Shown: positions 17,171 through 25,108 of the stretch, one piece after another
Numbering within the stretch: the stretch's first letter is position 1
Layout of the letters: each line of letters opens with the position of its first letter
Source of the DNA: a virus
Length of the DNA stretch: 42,541 nt
Strand: one strand, 5' to 3'
Virus record (IMG/VR): IMGVR_UViG_3300042934_000099
Location: 1 to 42,541 of that record
Program-made: the position numbers and the translations under genes
Notes under the pieces: generated by a model
The model's input: only the letters and a program-made list of their open reading frames with translations
The model's database searches: none
What the model was told of the DNA's origin: nothing

Positions 17171-17183
17171 TGTTTAATTCCTC

Positions 17184-17741
17184 CTATCTATTTGGTATTA
17201 CTTGTATATCTGTTGAATTTATATAAGGTACTTGTGTTTCTCTTATAACTGCTTCATTAAATGTGCATGAAAAGTCTGTTCTTTCCCACCATTGTGCATT
17301 ATAAAGTTCTGGCAAACGTGTTGGCATAGCAACATCCGTTATAAGAAAAAGGTTTTTTTCTCTAAATTTGAGCATATAATCATAACTAAAAATTGAATAT
17401 CTTATTATGTCTGCATTGTCATAGCCATTAGGTCCATAGAATGTAAAATTTATTTCATGAACTCTTGTGTAACCAGTGTTTTTAATTAAATATTCATCTG
17501 TTACATCTTCTGGTTTTTGATAAACTATGTTTAATTCTCTTGCCAGTTTATTGTCTTGCGGAACTACACGAATAAAAACTATATCATCAGATATTTTCCG
17601 GCTTGGTTGTCCATCTAATGGCCATGTAGACCTTACTTTCCCTTTTCCTTGAGAAGTAGTAGGATCAATATTAAGCATTTGGCAAGTTATAGCAACAAAG
17701 AAATCTTTTAATTCTTGTAATTTTAAAACTTGTTCTGCCAT
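17184..17741 (-). CDS. Neck / tail terminator protein (LIC_12616-like)
   Basis: A 185-residue protein matching the phage neck terminator family: helical start, then RKISDDIVFIRVVPQDNKLA, TRVHEINFTFYGPNGYDNAD and ELYNAQWWERTDFSCTFNEA. It caps the tail tube at the head end. It overlaps the previous gene by one base and lies next to the sheath gene, the expected order. Confidence 0.8.
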   Translation of the reverse strand: MAEQVLKLQELKDFFVAITCQMLNIDPTTSQGKGKVRSTWPLDGQPSRKISDDIVFIRVVPQDNKLARELNIVYQKPEDVTDEYLIKNTGYTRVHEINFTFYGPNGYDNADIIRYSIFSYDYMLKFREKNLFLITDVAMPTRLPELYNAQWWERTDFSCTFNEAVIRETQVPYINSTDIQVIPNR

Positions 17742-18124
17742 TAGTCACTCGCCTTCCTTTGCCCTATAGCGAAATAATAACCATAATCACTATATTCGTT
17801 AACTTGATATATCTTATATCTATCTCCATGCCATTCTATTTCGTCAGAAAGCCCAGCTTCTTTTTGAGGTGTTTGTGTTTCATCAGCGCTTCTAGAGTTA
17901 TATAAAATTTGTGTTGTATGAATTGCTATTTCTCCGCCTATTCTATCACCTTCGGGAACAAACTCTATTTGTTTCGCATTAGCTATGCTTATAACTCCTA
18001 TCATTGTGATTTCATTTTCTGTGGTTACAAACTCACCATTGGGAGCCCAATCACCAGTTTTTCTATAAACTTTAATTGATTGTGCAAAAGCTGGATCTAA
18101 TACAATGGAAGACATATCTAACAT
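17741..18124 (-). CDS. Head-tail joining protein
   Basis: A 127-residue beta-rich protein (DPAFAQSIKVYRKTGDWAPN, then DEIEWHGDRYKIYQVNEYSD) in the slot of head closure/stopper proteins, between the connector and tail terminator genes, with one-base overlaps to both neighbours. The final WHG-x-RYKIYQV segment is common in small head-tail adaptors. Family assignment is by context and general pattern. Confidence 0.65.
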   Translation of the reverse strand: MLDMSSIVLDPAFAQSIKVYRKTGDWAPNGEFVTTENEITMIGVISIANAKQIEFVPEGDRIGGEIAIHTTQILYNSRSADETQTPQKEAGLSDEIEWHGDRYKIYQVNEYSDYGYYFAIGQRKASD

Positions 18125-18735
18125 TAAATATCACCATCCTTTACAACATAAGTAATAGATTTTCTGAATTCGCCAGTATCTATTAATGGTTGATTACTTC
18201 CTTTTCCTTTGAAGAATTTCCCCCAAGGCGACATCCATCCATCAATAGTTGATTTTGCATTTTCAGCCCAATTATTCGCTGGATTCGTAAACCAATCTCT
18301 TGCTATATTCTGTCCTTGCATACCCACTTTTTCTAATTCTGGTTGAACATTTCCACCATCTAAAGCTACATTAACTGTATCTTTCATAAGTTCAATTATT
18401 TGTTCTTGATTTTCTTTATATTCAATTGCAGGTTCTAAAACTGGTCTTGGTGGAACTCTAAACAATGGGGAACCATGTTCATGTACATACATTTCATAAG
18501 CAGCACTATAACCTTTTTCATTTACATCGTGTTGCATTTCTTTAATCATGTCGTTATTTCTTACACCATTAGTGTGAATATACATTAATTGAGCATTAGT
18601 TATTTTGCTGTCTGGGTGTTCTGTACTATCTGGAATACCAATACATACAGTCTTTTTTGCTAAATCTGCAAGAGATTTTTTAATATCTGCGGTCATATCT
18701 TTAGTTATACTTACATTTGTAAACCCATTTAACAT
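18124..18735 (-). CDS. Neck / head-tail completion protein
   Basis: A 203-residue protein: CIGIPDSTEHPDSKITNAQL at about 32-51, GSPLFRVPPRPVLEPAIEYK in the middle and SNQPLIDTGEFRKSITYVVK at the end. The P-x-R-P-F/V-L-xPA segment and the terminal LIDTG-x-(L/F)-xxSI motif are typical of the HK97-gp10-like and virion morphogenesis families that complete the tail end at the head. Good fit to its position. Confidence 0.75.
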   Translation of the reverse strand: MLNGFTNVSITKDMTADIKKSLADLAKKTVCIGIPDSTEHPDSKITNAQLMYIHTNGVRNNDMIKEMQHDVNEKGYSAAYEMYVHEHGSPLFRVPPRPVLEPAIEYKENQEQIIELMKDTVNVALDGGNVQPELEKVGMQGQNIARDWFTNPANNWAENAKSTIDGWMSPWGKFFKGKGSNQPLIDTGEFRKSITYVVKDGDI

Positions 18736-18746
18736 AAAAAACCTCC

Positions 18747-19244
18747 TTAATGTACAACCATTCCACCTTTTCCCATAAACTTACCTATTGTAGCTAATTG
18801 AGTCCCATAAGATGTAAGTAACCAATTAGCCCATCCGTCTATGCTACTTGCAATAAGATTATAGTCAGTACTTACAGATACATCACCAACACTTTTAGAA
18901 ACATCTAATCCTTTAGCTTGACCAGCTTGTAAAACTCCTGCTGCTCCACTATTAGGGTCTGCTATTCCTCTTATATATAAAGTAAGAAAATGTGCTATAA
19001 ACCAGCCCATAGCTAAAGACCATGATGTATGCCATCTAGATTCTTTTATAGCTGCATGCGCTAAATTTAAATATAATGTTTGTACTTCTTGCGGAACTAT
19101 ATAATTTCCATTTGAATCTTGCCCGAATTGAGGATATTGGGTATATAAATTTGTAAGTGTAAATTCTGGATTATCTCCGGCCTTGATATTTGATGCATTA
19201 TTTATTATCTGTGATGCATATATTTCAGAGTCTGTGTTATACAT
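18747..19244 (-). CDS. Head-tail connector, DUF4054 family
   Basis: A 165-residue protein with the DUF4054 pattern: FTLTNLYTQYPQFGQDSNGN, helices carrying YLNLAHAAIKESRWHTSW and AMGWFIAHFLTLYIRG, and a Gly-rich end. DUF4054 proteins attach below the portal as adaptors. The gene lies between a small capsid-associated protein and the neck protein. Confidence 0.8.
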   Translation of the reverse strand: MYNTDSEIYASQIINNASNIKAGDNPEFTLTNLYTQYPQFGQDSNGNYIVPQEVQTLYLNLAHAAIKESRWHTSWSLAMGWFIAHFLTLYIRGIADPNSGAAGVLQAGQAKGLDVSKSVGDVSVSTDYNLIASSIDGWANWLLTSYGTQLATIGKFMGKGGMVVH

Positions 19245-19255
19245 TATTTAATCAC

Positions 19256-19579
19256 CTACTCTTTAGATTTTGATTTTGTAGCTTTTGCAATTACTTCCTC
19301 TGAAGTTTTAAGCAATTCTTTCTTTTCTTCTAAAGCTTTTATTTCTTGTCTTAAAGCCTCTAACTTTTCTTGTCCTTTTAAAACTTCTTCGCTTTGTGAA
19401 GATTTTTCAAAAGGTTTTAATGAACCATCTTTAATTGCTTTTTTGTAATATTCATTTTTTGCAACCCAATCTGGTAACTCACAAAAACCTATTTTGGTTT
19501 TGTGAATTTTTAAATTTCCATGGCTATCTTTTTCTCCATTATCAAATCCTAAAACTTTATCTGCTAATACTCTTATCAT
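19256..19579 (-). CDS. Small capsid-region protein with C-terminal coiled coil
   Basis: A 107-residue protein. The first 45 residues (IRVLADKVLGFDNGEKDSHG) look like a small globular fold; the rest is a Glu/Lys-rich coiled coil (KLEALRQEIKALEEKKELLK). It is encoded between the major capsid and the connector, after a terminator-like hairpin. Similar proteins sit in this slot in many phages without a known role. Confidence 0.65.
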   Translation of the reverse strand: MIRVLADKVLGFDNGEKDSHGNLKIHKTKIGFCELPDWVAKNEYYKKAIKDGSLKPFEKSSQSEEVLKGQEKLEALRQEIKALEEKKELLKTSEEVIAKATKSKSKE

Positions 19580-19598
19580 TTCTTTTCCTCCTAAAATA

Positions 19599-19632
19599 AA
19601 AGACTGAAAGATAATTAAATCTTCCAGCCTTT
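19599..19632 (-). terminator. Terminator-like hairpin after the major capsid gene
   Basis: AAAGACTGAAAGAT (19599-19612) pairs with ATCTTCCAGCCTTT (19619-19632), with a 6-base loop; the minus-strand stem is followed by TATTTT. It starts 26 bases after the capsid stop codon. Its position fits partial termination that makes capsid mRNA more abundant than downstream tail mRNA, or 3' end protection. Confidence 0.7.
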
Positions 19633-19657
19633 GAAATTGTTATTTATTCTATTAAGA

Positions 19658-20707
19658 TTAAATTCCATCTGTGTAAGCAGCACATGTATAGTACAAGTAT
19701 TTAACTTGTGAAAACTGTGATGCAAAGATAGTTTCATATGAAGCACTTGTTGTATTTGGTGCCGTCATAACTCTGCTTAATGGAACTGGTAAATCTATAT
19801 TAACTCTGTTAGGCGCTTTAACATATGCAACCATTCTTTGAGTTCCGCCTACTCCAGCAGATGTACACCATCTACAAGGATAAATCTCTAATTCTCTTCC
19901 TTGGTTTGTAGCTATATTGTTTTCTAACAAGTAATTTAAAATACTTTGAGTTCCAGCAAGAGTAACTGGTGTATTAGCAATATAAGAATAGTTAGCCCAG
20001 TCAATTAAGATTCTATTAGCCATACCACTTAAATCATAACCAGAGTTTGTTACTGTGTTAGTAAGAAGTTGGTTAATATCATTCATTATTTCAACTGGTG
20101 TTTTATTAACCCATAATGCAGAACCGCTCGCACCATTTACAGCGCCTGTTGCAATTATGTTAGGGTTATTAATTAATCCATATGTTCCAGTTTTGCTGAT
20201 ACCTACATATACATTACGATCAATCATCTTACTGTGATTTAATCTAACACCATCATCTAATATCTGTGATAAACTCTTACCTATTTGTTGAAGTTTTAAT
20301 TCATCAAATAAAGGAGCTCTTAATATTTCTGAGAATGTATGCACTTTGAATACATCTTTTGAAATATTTGCTTGAGATACTGGAATATTAGTTGTTTCAG
20401 AACCTATAATTGAATCTTCATCGCTTCCAGTTGTTGCATAATCAACAAATACATTGGAAGTTATAGAAACCCATCCACCACCTGGCAACATATCAATATC
20501 TCTAGGAGCTGTTAAACTTGTTAAAGGTTCCAATAATCTAGTATCTTGTTTTTCAAGTTCACCAGCTAAGAAAGCTAAGCCTCCACTAGTTCCACTATCC
20601 ATTCCAGGTCCATAAGCAGCGCCAGGGGCTTGTGCCATTACAACCCCACGTTGTCCAGAACTCATAATTGAGTCCATTGTTTGTTTTGTTATTGCATTCA
20701 TATTCAA
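19658..20707 (-). CDS. Major capsid protein, DUF2184 family
   Basis: A 349-residue HK97-fold protein of the DUF2184 type: GTSGGLAFLAGELEKQDTRL near residue 40, PGGGWVSITSNVFVDYATTG at about 75-95, DDGVRLNHSKMIDRNVYVGI in the spine helix region, and RMVAYVKAPNRVNIDLPVPL near the C-terminus. The order protease/scaffold, decoration, capsid fits. The expected N-terminal cleavage site cannot be read from sequence. Confidence 0.9.
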   Translation of the reverse strand: MNMNAITKQTMDSIMSSGQRGVVMAQAPGAAYGPGMDSGTSGGLAFLAGELEKQDTRLLEPLTSLTAPRDIDMLPGGGWVSITSNVFVDYATTGSDEDSIIGSETTNIPVSQANISKDVFKVHTFSEILRAPLFDELKLQQIGKSLSQILDDGVRLNHSKMIDRNVYVGISKTGTYGLINNPNIIATGAVNGASGSALWVNKTPVEIMNDINQLLTNTVTNSGYDLSGMANRILIDWANYSYIANTPVTLAGTQSILNYLLENNIATNQGRELEIYPCRWCTSAGVGGTQRMVAYVKAPNRVNIDLPVPLSRVMTAPNTTSASYETIFASQFSQVKYLYYTCAAYTDGI

Positions 20708-20713
20708 ATCCTC

Positions 20714-21277
20714 CTATGCATTAAGTTGAGTTAATAAAGTTATTTCTGTAATACCCGAATCATCTTTTTTGCCTGTTGTCCATCTTGCATTTGTTAATTG
20801 AACTGCTGTTCCTCCTGCTGGTGTAGCAGTAGCAACCAAAGATCCTACTTTTGAAGTAGTTCCATCAACTGTAACTATATAAACAAGTCCGTTTGCTGTT
20901 GGAGTTCCCTCAGTACAAAATACTGTAGTTGTTCCCTGTTGTAGTACATCACATGGAGAATTAGGTTCAAATTGTCCTGTTCCTACATTAGCGCCATATC
21001 CATAAGACATTGATTGTTTAACTTCTGAGACTGCAATACCTCCAAAGTTAGCTACTGTTGCAGTGCTTACACCTGTCCCAGATGCTCCAAACAAAGAATA
21101 AGTATTATCAGAATTTGTTACAACACATGCGCCAAAAGGGATATCCGGTTGTGTTTCTTTTGCATCACCATCTAAAATTGATTTAACTGGTCTAGAATTT
21201 ATTTTATTGTAAGGATTACGAGAAATTTTACCCGCATATCCTAGATTTAAAGATTTTTGTATAACTGTTCCTGGCAT
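20714..21277 (-). CDS. Capsid cement / decoration protein
   Basis: A 187-residue beta-rich protein (LNLGYAGKISRNPYNKINSR, then DIPFGACVVTNSDNTYSLFG, then GGIAVSEVKQSM). This resembles the structural cement proteins encoded next to DUF2184 capsids, with the recurring pattern of P-F-G-x-x-V followed by a Gly-rich beta barrel and G-I-A-V. Its likely role is to stabilise the capsid lattice after expansion. Confidence 0.75.
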   Translation of the reverse strand: MPGTVIQKSLNLGYAGKISRNPYNKINSRPVKSILDGDAKETQPDIPFGACVVTNSDNTYSLFGASGTGVSTATVANFGGIAVSEVKQSMSYGYGANVGTGQFEPNSPCDVLQQGTTTVFCTEGTPTANGLVYIVTVDGTTSKVGSLVATATPAGGTAVQLTNARWTTGKKDDSGITEITLLTQLNA

Positions 21278-21305
21278 AATTTTTCCTCCTTTTATTTAAA
21301 CAAAA

Positions 21306-21980
21306 TTATTTATTATGTTTCATCTTTTCCCCAGCTTCTTTCCAAGCATTACAACTCTTTTCGGCTGCTTGGGCTGTGCTAAGTCTTTGGTTCATAGCTG
21401 CATCCATTGCTGATTTTTTATTATTTGCTACAACATTTAAAATATCTGCATAGCCATTATAACTATTAGACCTAGCATCATGAACTACAGATTTAAATTG
21501 TTTAGCCTTTTCAAGTCTTGTTTTTTCATCTGGAATAGACATTATAATTGGTTTCATGTCTTGTACGAACTTTCTTAATGCTGCATCTGCTGCTTTACCT
21601 TCTGTTTCTTCTTTCTTTTCTTCCTCTTTTGTTTCGGGTTCTTCATCTTGAACCTCAGTATCTCCAAGATCTTCTTCTATTGAATCCATTATTTCTTCGG
21701 CTTCGTCTGGCTCTTTTTTAGATTCCTTCAAACTAGCAACATCTTCTTGAAGTGACTTTATTGCATCAAATAATTGCTTAAACATATCATTTTCTTGTTC
21801 TTGATTATCTGGATCTTGATCCTTAACTTCTTTTTTAGGCTCTTCTACTTTCATGTTTTCCTCCTCTTCTTCATTCATTGCATCCATTGCTTCTGCAATA
21901 TCTTCTGGTTTAGTATCTTGTGCTTGTGCTAGCACTTGTAGCCCCATAGCCGCAAGTATATTTTTTGTGATTTTTCCCAT
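21306..21980 (-). CDS. Nested capsid scaffold protein from an internal start
   Basis: Within the protease gene and in the same frame, codon 191 is ATG (21978-21980). It is preceded on the minus strand by ATAGGAGGTAAAAAATAT, a full AGGAGG site with 9-base spacing, in a region that otherwise encodes an unremarkable linker. The product would be 224 residues (MGKITKNILAAMGLQVLAQA...), exactly the scaffold part without the protease. This mirrors the lambda C/Nu3 arrangement. Confidence 0.7.
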   Translation of the reverse strand: MGKITKNILAAMGLQVLAQAQDTKPEDIAEAMDAMNEEEEENMKVEEPKKEVKDQDPDNQEQENDMFKQLFDAIKSLQEDVASLKESKKEPDEAEEIMDSIEEDLGDTEVQDEEPETKEEEKKEETEGKAADAALRKFVQDMKPIIMSIPDEKTRLEKAKQFKSVVHDARSNSYNGYADILNVVANNKKSAMDAAMNQRLSTAQAAEKSCNAWKEAGEKMKHNK

Positions 21981-22550
21981 ATATTTTTTACCTCCTATTG
22001 TTGTTTGAATTGTTTGATTAGGTTTTGAATCATGTATAGCAACTTTGCTACCAGCCCTACCGTTTTGTACAACTGCAACATGATTTCCAATTATATTTTT
22101 TTGTTCATATTTACCATCACCGATTTTTTGCCAAATACAATCATATCCACATGAAACTTCACGCTTTATATTGTTTTGTATTTCTGATAAAAGACCAGCA
22201 TCTTTTATAATTAAATCCGCAATAAGAAAATCCCCATCACGTCTTATGTTTTGCATATGCCCTCTTTCAAGCATTGGTGTAGTTGTTATATCAAGATTTT
22301 CTGTAGGGTGCGTATTTGTAACTGATTTACCCTCAAAGCTTGACATTGTCGCTTCACTGAATAATTCCTCTGGACTTCTATAAACTTTGCATAAAGTTCC
22401 ATATGGCTCATTAAAATCTGATGGGAGCTCTTGCCCATAGTATTCCATCCAACCCGTACGCCCTATTGGTACATTTAAACACGTGAGATAGCCTTCTGGA
22501 CTAATAGACATATTGTCGCTTATCTTGTCACCATAATAAGTTAATTTCAC
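21306..22550 (-). CDS. Capsid maturation protease with C-terminal scaffold, DUF2213
   Basis: A 414-residue protein. Residues 1-180 are the DUF2213 protease: EGYLTCLNVPIGRTGWMEYY at the start, the probable catalytic His in GKSVTNTHPTEN, and the probable catalytic Ser in IKREVSCGYDCIW. About residues 191-414 are a Glu/Lys-rich scaffold with an acidic coiled coil (FDAIKSLQEDVASLKESKKE) and a helical end. Protease-scaffold fusions of this kind cut themselves and the capsid during maturation. An internal start for the scaffold part is visible (separate entry). Confidence 0.88.
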   Translation of the reverse strand: MKLTYYGDKISDNMSISPEGYLTCLNVPIGRTGWMEYYGQELPSDFNEPYGTLCKVYRSPEELFSEATMSSFEGKSVTNTHPTENLDITTTPMLERGHMQNIRRDGDFLIADLIIKDAGLLSEIQNNIKREVSCGYDCIWQKIGDGKYEQKNIIGNHVAVVQNGRAGSKVAIHDSKPNQTIQTTIGGKKYMGKITKNILAAMGLQVLAQAQDTKPEDIAEAMDAMNEEEEENMKVEEPKKEVKDQDPDNQEQENDMFKQLFDAIKSLQEDVASLKESKKEPDEAEEIMDSIEEDLGDTEVQDEEPETKEEEKKEETEGKAADAALRKFVQDMKPIIMSIPDEKTRLEKAKQFKSVVHDARSNSYNGYADILNVVANNKKSAMDAAMNQRLSTAQAAEKSCNAWKEAGEKMKHNK

Positions 22551-22578
22551 TTTCTCACCTCCTTCTAACGAACGTTTG

Positions 22579-23013
22579 TTAGTTTGAAGGTGTAAAAGTA
22601 ATTGTTACATTTGCTGTTCCTGTTAAAGTTGGAATAAATTTTATATAATTAGCTCTTATTCCAGATATAGAATAACTTTTAGATGTAGCTGATGTTGTAA
22701 CTATTGCAGGAAAATCTTCCATTGCAGAACCATCAGCCTTCATTTTATCCATTTGAACAAAAGTTCCAGCATTGGTTTCTTTGGTGAATAAAGCTATAGA
22801 AAATGTTCCAGTTCCACTATTAACTACAACTTCTAAACTTCCGCCTGCATAGCTTGTCATATCAATTACTGTTGCGCTAGCTTCTGCAACTGATGCTGAT
22901 ATAGCACCTCCAAATAATACTTTTGTTGTGCCTTTTTGTAGTTTTGTTGGTAGTGGATAAGTGTTACTTACACCTTTTCCATTAGCTGTGATTTGAAAAT
23001 TTCCATCTAACAT
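22579..23013 (-). CDS. Probable capsid fibre or decoration protein
   Basis: A 144-residue protein rich in Thr, Ser, Ala and Gly with predicted beta structure (ITANGKGVSNTYPLPTKLQK, then GGSLEVVVNSGTGTFSIALF, then ANYIKFIPTLTGTANVTITF). It looks like an immunoglobulin-like or carbohydrate-binding beta-sandwich, as in head decoration proteins. It lies just upstream of the protease/scaffold gene. Family not recognised with certainty. Confidence 0.6.
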   Translation of the reverse strand: MLDGNFQITANGKGVSNTYPLPTKLQKGTTKVLFGGAISASVAEASATVIDMTSYAGGSLEVVVNSGTGTFSIALFTKETNAGTFVQMDKMKADGSAMEDFPAIVTTSATSKSYSISGIRANYIKFIPTLTGTANVTITFTPSN

Positions 23014-23049
23014 TCTTTTAAATCCTCCTTTATTTTTTATTAATTTTGC

Positions 23050-23094
23050 GCATAAAAATAAGCCTTATTGCTAAGACTTTACCTATTTTTATGC
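23050..23094 (-). terminator. Long AT-rich hairpin between head genes
   Basis: GCATAAAAATA (23050-23060) and TATTTTTATGC (23084-23094) form a perfect 11-bp stem. CTTA/TAAG (64-67 and 72-75) can form an inner helix. It lies between the small gene at 23147 and the decoration gene at 22579-23013. No long T-run follows the outer stem, so it could be an mRNA processing or attenuator structure rather than a strict terminator. Confidence 0.55.
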
Positions 23095-23146
23095 AATTTG
23101 ATTTAATTAACGCATAAATCAGACGAGATAAAGGATCACCGCCTTT

Positions 23147-23290
23147 CTATTTCTTTTTAATAGAATCTTTGCTTTTCCCTGCTTCTTTATAGGCTATTGC
23201 TTTTGCTTGGCTTGGTTTATGACCTGCTCTTTCTAATTCTGCTATATTATTAGATATTGTCTTTTGACTAGAACCTTTTTGCAATGGCAT
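23147..23290 (-). CDS. Short basic phage head-region protein
   Basis: A 47-residue lysine-rich protein: [19 protein letters not shown], then [20 protein letters not shown]. The pattern MPLxKG-xSQ-xx-ISxNI...G-xxxxQAxAIAxxxAGK is a widespread small phage family of unknown function found near head genes. A GGGAG site precedes the ATG. It is too short for many gene finders but has clear family resemblance. Confidence 0.75.
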   Translation of the reverse strand: MPLQKGSSQKTISNNIAELERAGHKPSQAKAIAYKEAGKSKDSIKKK

Positions 23291-23314
23291 TTAATTCACT
23301 CCCTTACATTTAGG

Positions 23315-23617
23315 TTAATTGTAATGTTCTATTAACATATATTTAATTTCATCAATTGTTAATTCTCTTGGACTTTTTATAATATTAAATTCTTCTTTAC
23401 CATCATATAAAAATTTTACATTTACTGATTCAAAACTAGAATCTTCATTATAATTGAAATGTAATTCTATTAATTTTATTTTTTCTTTTTTGAGACCTTT
23501 ATCAAGTTCAGTTAATTCATTCATTATTTTTTCTTTACTTGTATTTGAAATATTAATCTGTGGTAAAAACGAACTCACTAAACCAGTTATTGTTCCATCC
23601 CATTTCTTTTCTTCCAT
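23315..23617 (-). CDS. Hypothetical protein in head region
   Basis: A 100-residue protein with an initial WDGTITGLVSSFLPQI segment, a helix (EKIMNELTELDKGLKKEKIK), beta strands, and a final helix (LTIDEIKYMLIEHYN). It resembles the C-terminal half of no family I know. It precedes the short basic protein and follows the 165-residue unknown, in tight co-directional array. Confidence 0.6.
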   Translation of the reverse strand: MEEKKWDGTITGLVSSFLPQINISNTSKEKIMNELTELDKGLKKEKIKLIELHFNYNEDSSFESVNVKFLYDGKEEFNIIKSPRELTIDEIKYMLIEHYN

Positions 23618-23634
23618 TGCCTTTATCCCCCCTT

Positions 23635-24132
23635 TTATTTGCCTCTATGAAAGTAATCATTTAAAGTAGCTATTCTTTGCATTTCTAATATATCTTCTTC
23701 AGTTAATTGGACATTAGTAGATACTATATATGGTTGAGTTTTATTCTTTTCATTCTCCAATTGCGCTAATTCTGTATACCATTGAGGTGGAATTATTACT
23801 TTTGCTTCTATTCTGCGATTAATGCCTTGTTTTATTTCTTCTATACGTTGTTCTATCCAAATAAAGTGTGGAGTTATTCCTATTGGTGGTCTTTTGGTAT
23901 TTGTTTCGCATTTAGTGTTCTTTATATAATCTCGCATCTCATGCTCTAAGATAAAAAGCTGTATGTCATCAATAGTTAAAAGTTCCTTATTTGATTTAGC
24001 CTCAAAACTTTTAACTATTCCAAATAGCTTATAATTAATTATAAAAAGATTCTCTTTCCCTATTCCCCCTGCCACTGGGTATATGCTTTTAGGTTCAATT
24101 GTTATATGTTCAAAAATTTCATCATCTACCAT
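23635..24132 (-). CDS. Hypothetical protein in head region
   Basis: A 165-residue protein with an N-terminal beta part (FEHITIEPKSIYPVAGGIGK), a central TPHFIWIEQRIEEIKQGINR helix and IPPQWYTELAQLENEKNKTQ. The motif P-H-x-x-W...R-x-x-E-I-x-x-(A/G)-I-x-R-x(7-9)-IPxxWxxEL is common in small phage proteins encoded near the minor head gene. No function is known to me. Confidence 0.65.
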   Translation of the reverse strand: MVDDEIFEHITIEPKSIYPVAGGIGKENLFIINYKLFGIVKSFEAKSNKELLTIDDIQLFILEHEMRDYIKNTKCETNTKRPPIGITPHFIWIEQRIEEIKQGINRRIEAKVIIPPQWYTELAQLENEKNKTQPYIVSTNVQLTEEDILEMQRIATLNDYFHRGK

Positions 24133-24236
24133 TATCTCTTCCCCTTCCTATTAATCCACAAGTTATAAGAACTATATGCAATAACGCCAACTCCTAAGAT
24201 GTCCGATATTAATATTAGAATAATCCATATTAACAT
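24132..24236 (-). CDS. Tiny single-pass membrane protein
   Basis: A 34-residue peptide, mostly one hydrophobic helix (MLIWIILILISDILGVGVIA) followed by a short basic tail ending RKGKR. A GGGGTGA site precedes the ATG, and the stop TAA overlaps the ATG of the next gene by one base, supporting translation. Function unknown. Confidence 0.55.
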   Translation of the reverse strand: MLIWIILILISDILGVGVIAYSSYNLWINRKGKR

Positions 24237-24250
24237 GGAGTTTCACCCCT

Positions 24251-24409
24251 TTAAACTTTCTCAGTTATATTTTTATAAAATTGAATCATCAAAATAAAGT
24301 AAGCAAGAAAAAGTATTAATTTTAAACTCAATATATTATTATTAAATAAATTTATTATCATTAATGCTGTCCATGCAATCATGCAAAATTTATAAATTGC
24401 TTTATACAT
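24251..24409 (-). CDS. Tiny membrane protein
   Basis: A 52-residue protein with two hydrophobic helices (about 10-23 and 30-45; KFCMIAWTALMIINLF and LILFLAYFILMIQF). I start it at the ATG at 24409, which has GAGGTGA 5 bases upstream; the frame to 24436 begins inside the previous gene. Two membrane segments in so short a protein recall holin-like peptides, but it lies among head genes, so I leave the function open. Confidence 0.55.
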   Translation of the reverse strand: MYKAIYKFCMIAWTALMIINLFNNNILSLKLILFLAYFILMIQFYKNITEKV

Positions 24410-24419
24410 ATAAATCACC

Positions 24420-24548
24420 TCAATCCCAAAATACAAATTTAATTAATTTATATATACCAAATGCAATACCACTAAAAACACTAAAGAATCCAATAATGGC
24501 AAAACACTCCATAACTATAAGAAGTTTTTCAAATTCTTTCCCAAACAT
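24420..24548 (-). CDS. Tiny single-pass membrane protein
   Basis: A 42-residue peptide: MFGKEFEKLLIVMECFAIIG, then a continued hydrophobic stretch and IYKLIKFVFWD. It starts one base within the stop of the upstream Cys-rich peptide gene (TAATG), and a GGAGGGC site lies upstream. Function unknown; one of a run of tiny membrane proteins in this interval. Confidence 0.55.
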   Translation of the reverse strand: MFGKEFEKLLIVMECFAIIGFFSVFSGIAFGIYKLIKFVFWD

Positions 24549-24682
24549 TATTTATGCCCTCCACATTTTTTTAAATAATTATTATTTCTAATTAATGACA
24601 ACATCATAGGGCAATTGTTCTTGCTTTCTTTACAACTTGGACATATATTTTCTTCTTTAGTTCCATACTCTATATTTTTCAT
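24548..24682 (-). CDS. Tiny Cys-rich protein
   Basis: A 44-residue peptide with four Cys: EENICPSCKESKNNCPMM and, near the end, KKCGGHK. A CPxC pair plus two further Cys suggests a metal site, though spacing fits no classical ribbon. An AAGGTGAATTA site precedes the ATG, and its stop overlaps the next start, so it is likely translated. Confidence 0.55.
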   Translation of the reverse strand: MKNIEYGTKEENICPSCKESKNNCPMMLSLIRNNNYLKKCGGHK

Positions 24683-24712
24683 TTAATTAATTCACCTTCT
24701 TTCAGACAAAAT

Positions 24713-24737
24713 AAAAAGACTAGCTTTTGCTAATCTT
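24713..24737 (-). terminator. Intrinsic terminator-like hairpin
   Basis: AAAAAGACTAGC (24713-24724) pairs with GCTAATCTT (24729-24737) around a TTTT loop, and the minus-strand stem ends in CTTTTTATTTT. It lies 145 bases after the stop at 24882, and the tiny-peptide cluster begins 31 bases further on. The intervening AT-rich 24738-24881 contains no open frame I can support. Confidence 0.7.
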
Positions 24738-24881
24738 CTATTAATCAATTTCGGGAAATCAAAATTTAGCGAAATAATTATTCATATTATTCATTTTATA
24801 AAGTGTTTTCCTATATAATTTTGATACTTTTATTCATTTATGCATTTTATAGTGAATATTTATACTTTTTATTTGTGTATA

Positions 24882-25088
24882 TTATTCATTCCAGTTTTTC
24901 AAACTCGTTATAAACCAAAGTTGTCCATCATAAGAATATTCTCTTTTGGCTAAGCAATACCTTTTCCCTTTATACTTCATTCTAAAAGTTTCAAGGTATT
25001 CATTTTGGCATCCAAAGCATTGCACTTTGTACTCGTTGACCTTTTCCCATTTTAATATTTTTGCTATAAGTATGTAAATAAATCTCAT
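24882..25088 (-). CDS. Small hypothetical protein
   Basis: A 68-residue protein starting with a hydrophobic stretch (MRFIYILIAKILKW) and containing C-F-G-C (VQCFGCQNEYLETFRMKYKG) plus a third Cys. The C-terminus is aromatic and charged. It directly follows the minor head gene. No family recognised. Confidence 0.55.
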   Translation of the reverse strand: MRFIYILIAKILKWEKVNEYKVQCFGCQNEYLETFRMKYKGKRYCLAKREYSYDGQLWFITSLKNWNE

Positions 25089-25108
25089 AATATCAAACCC
25101 TTTCTATA

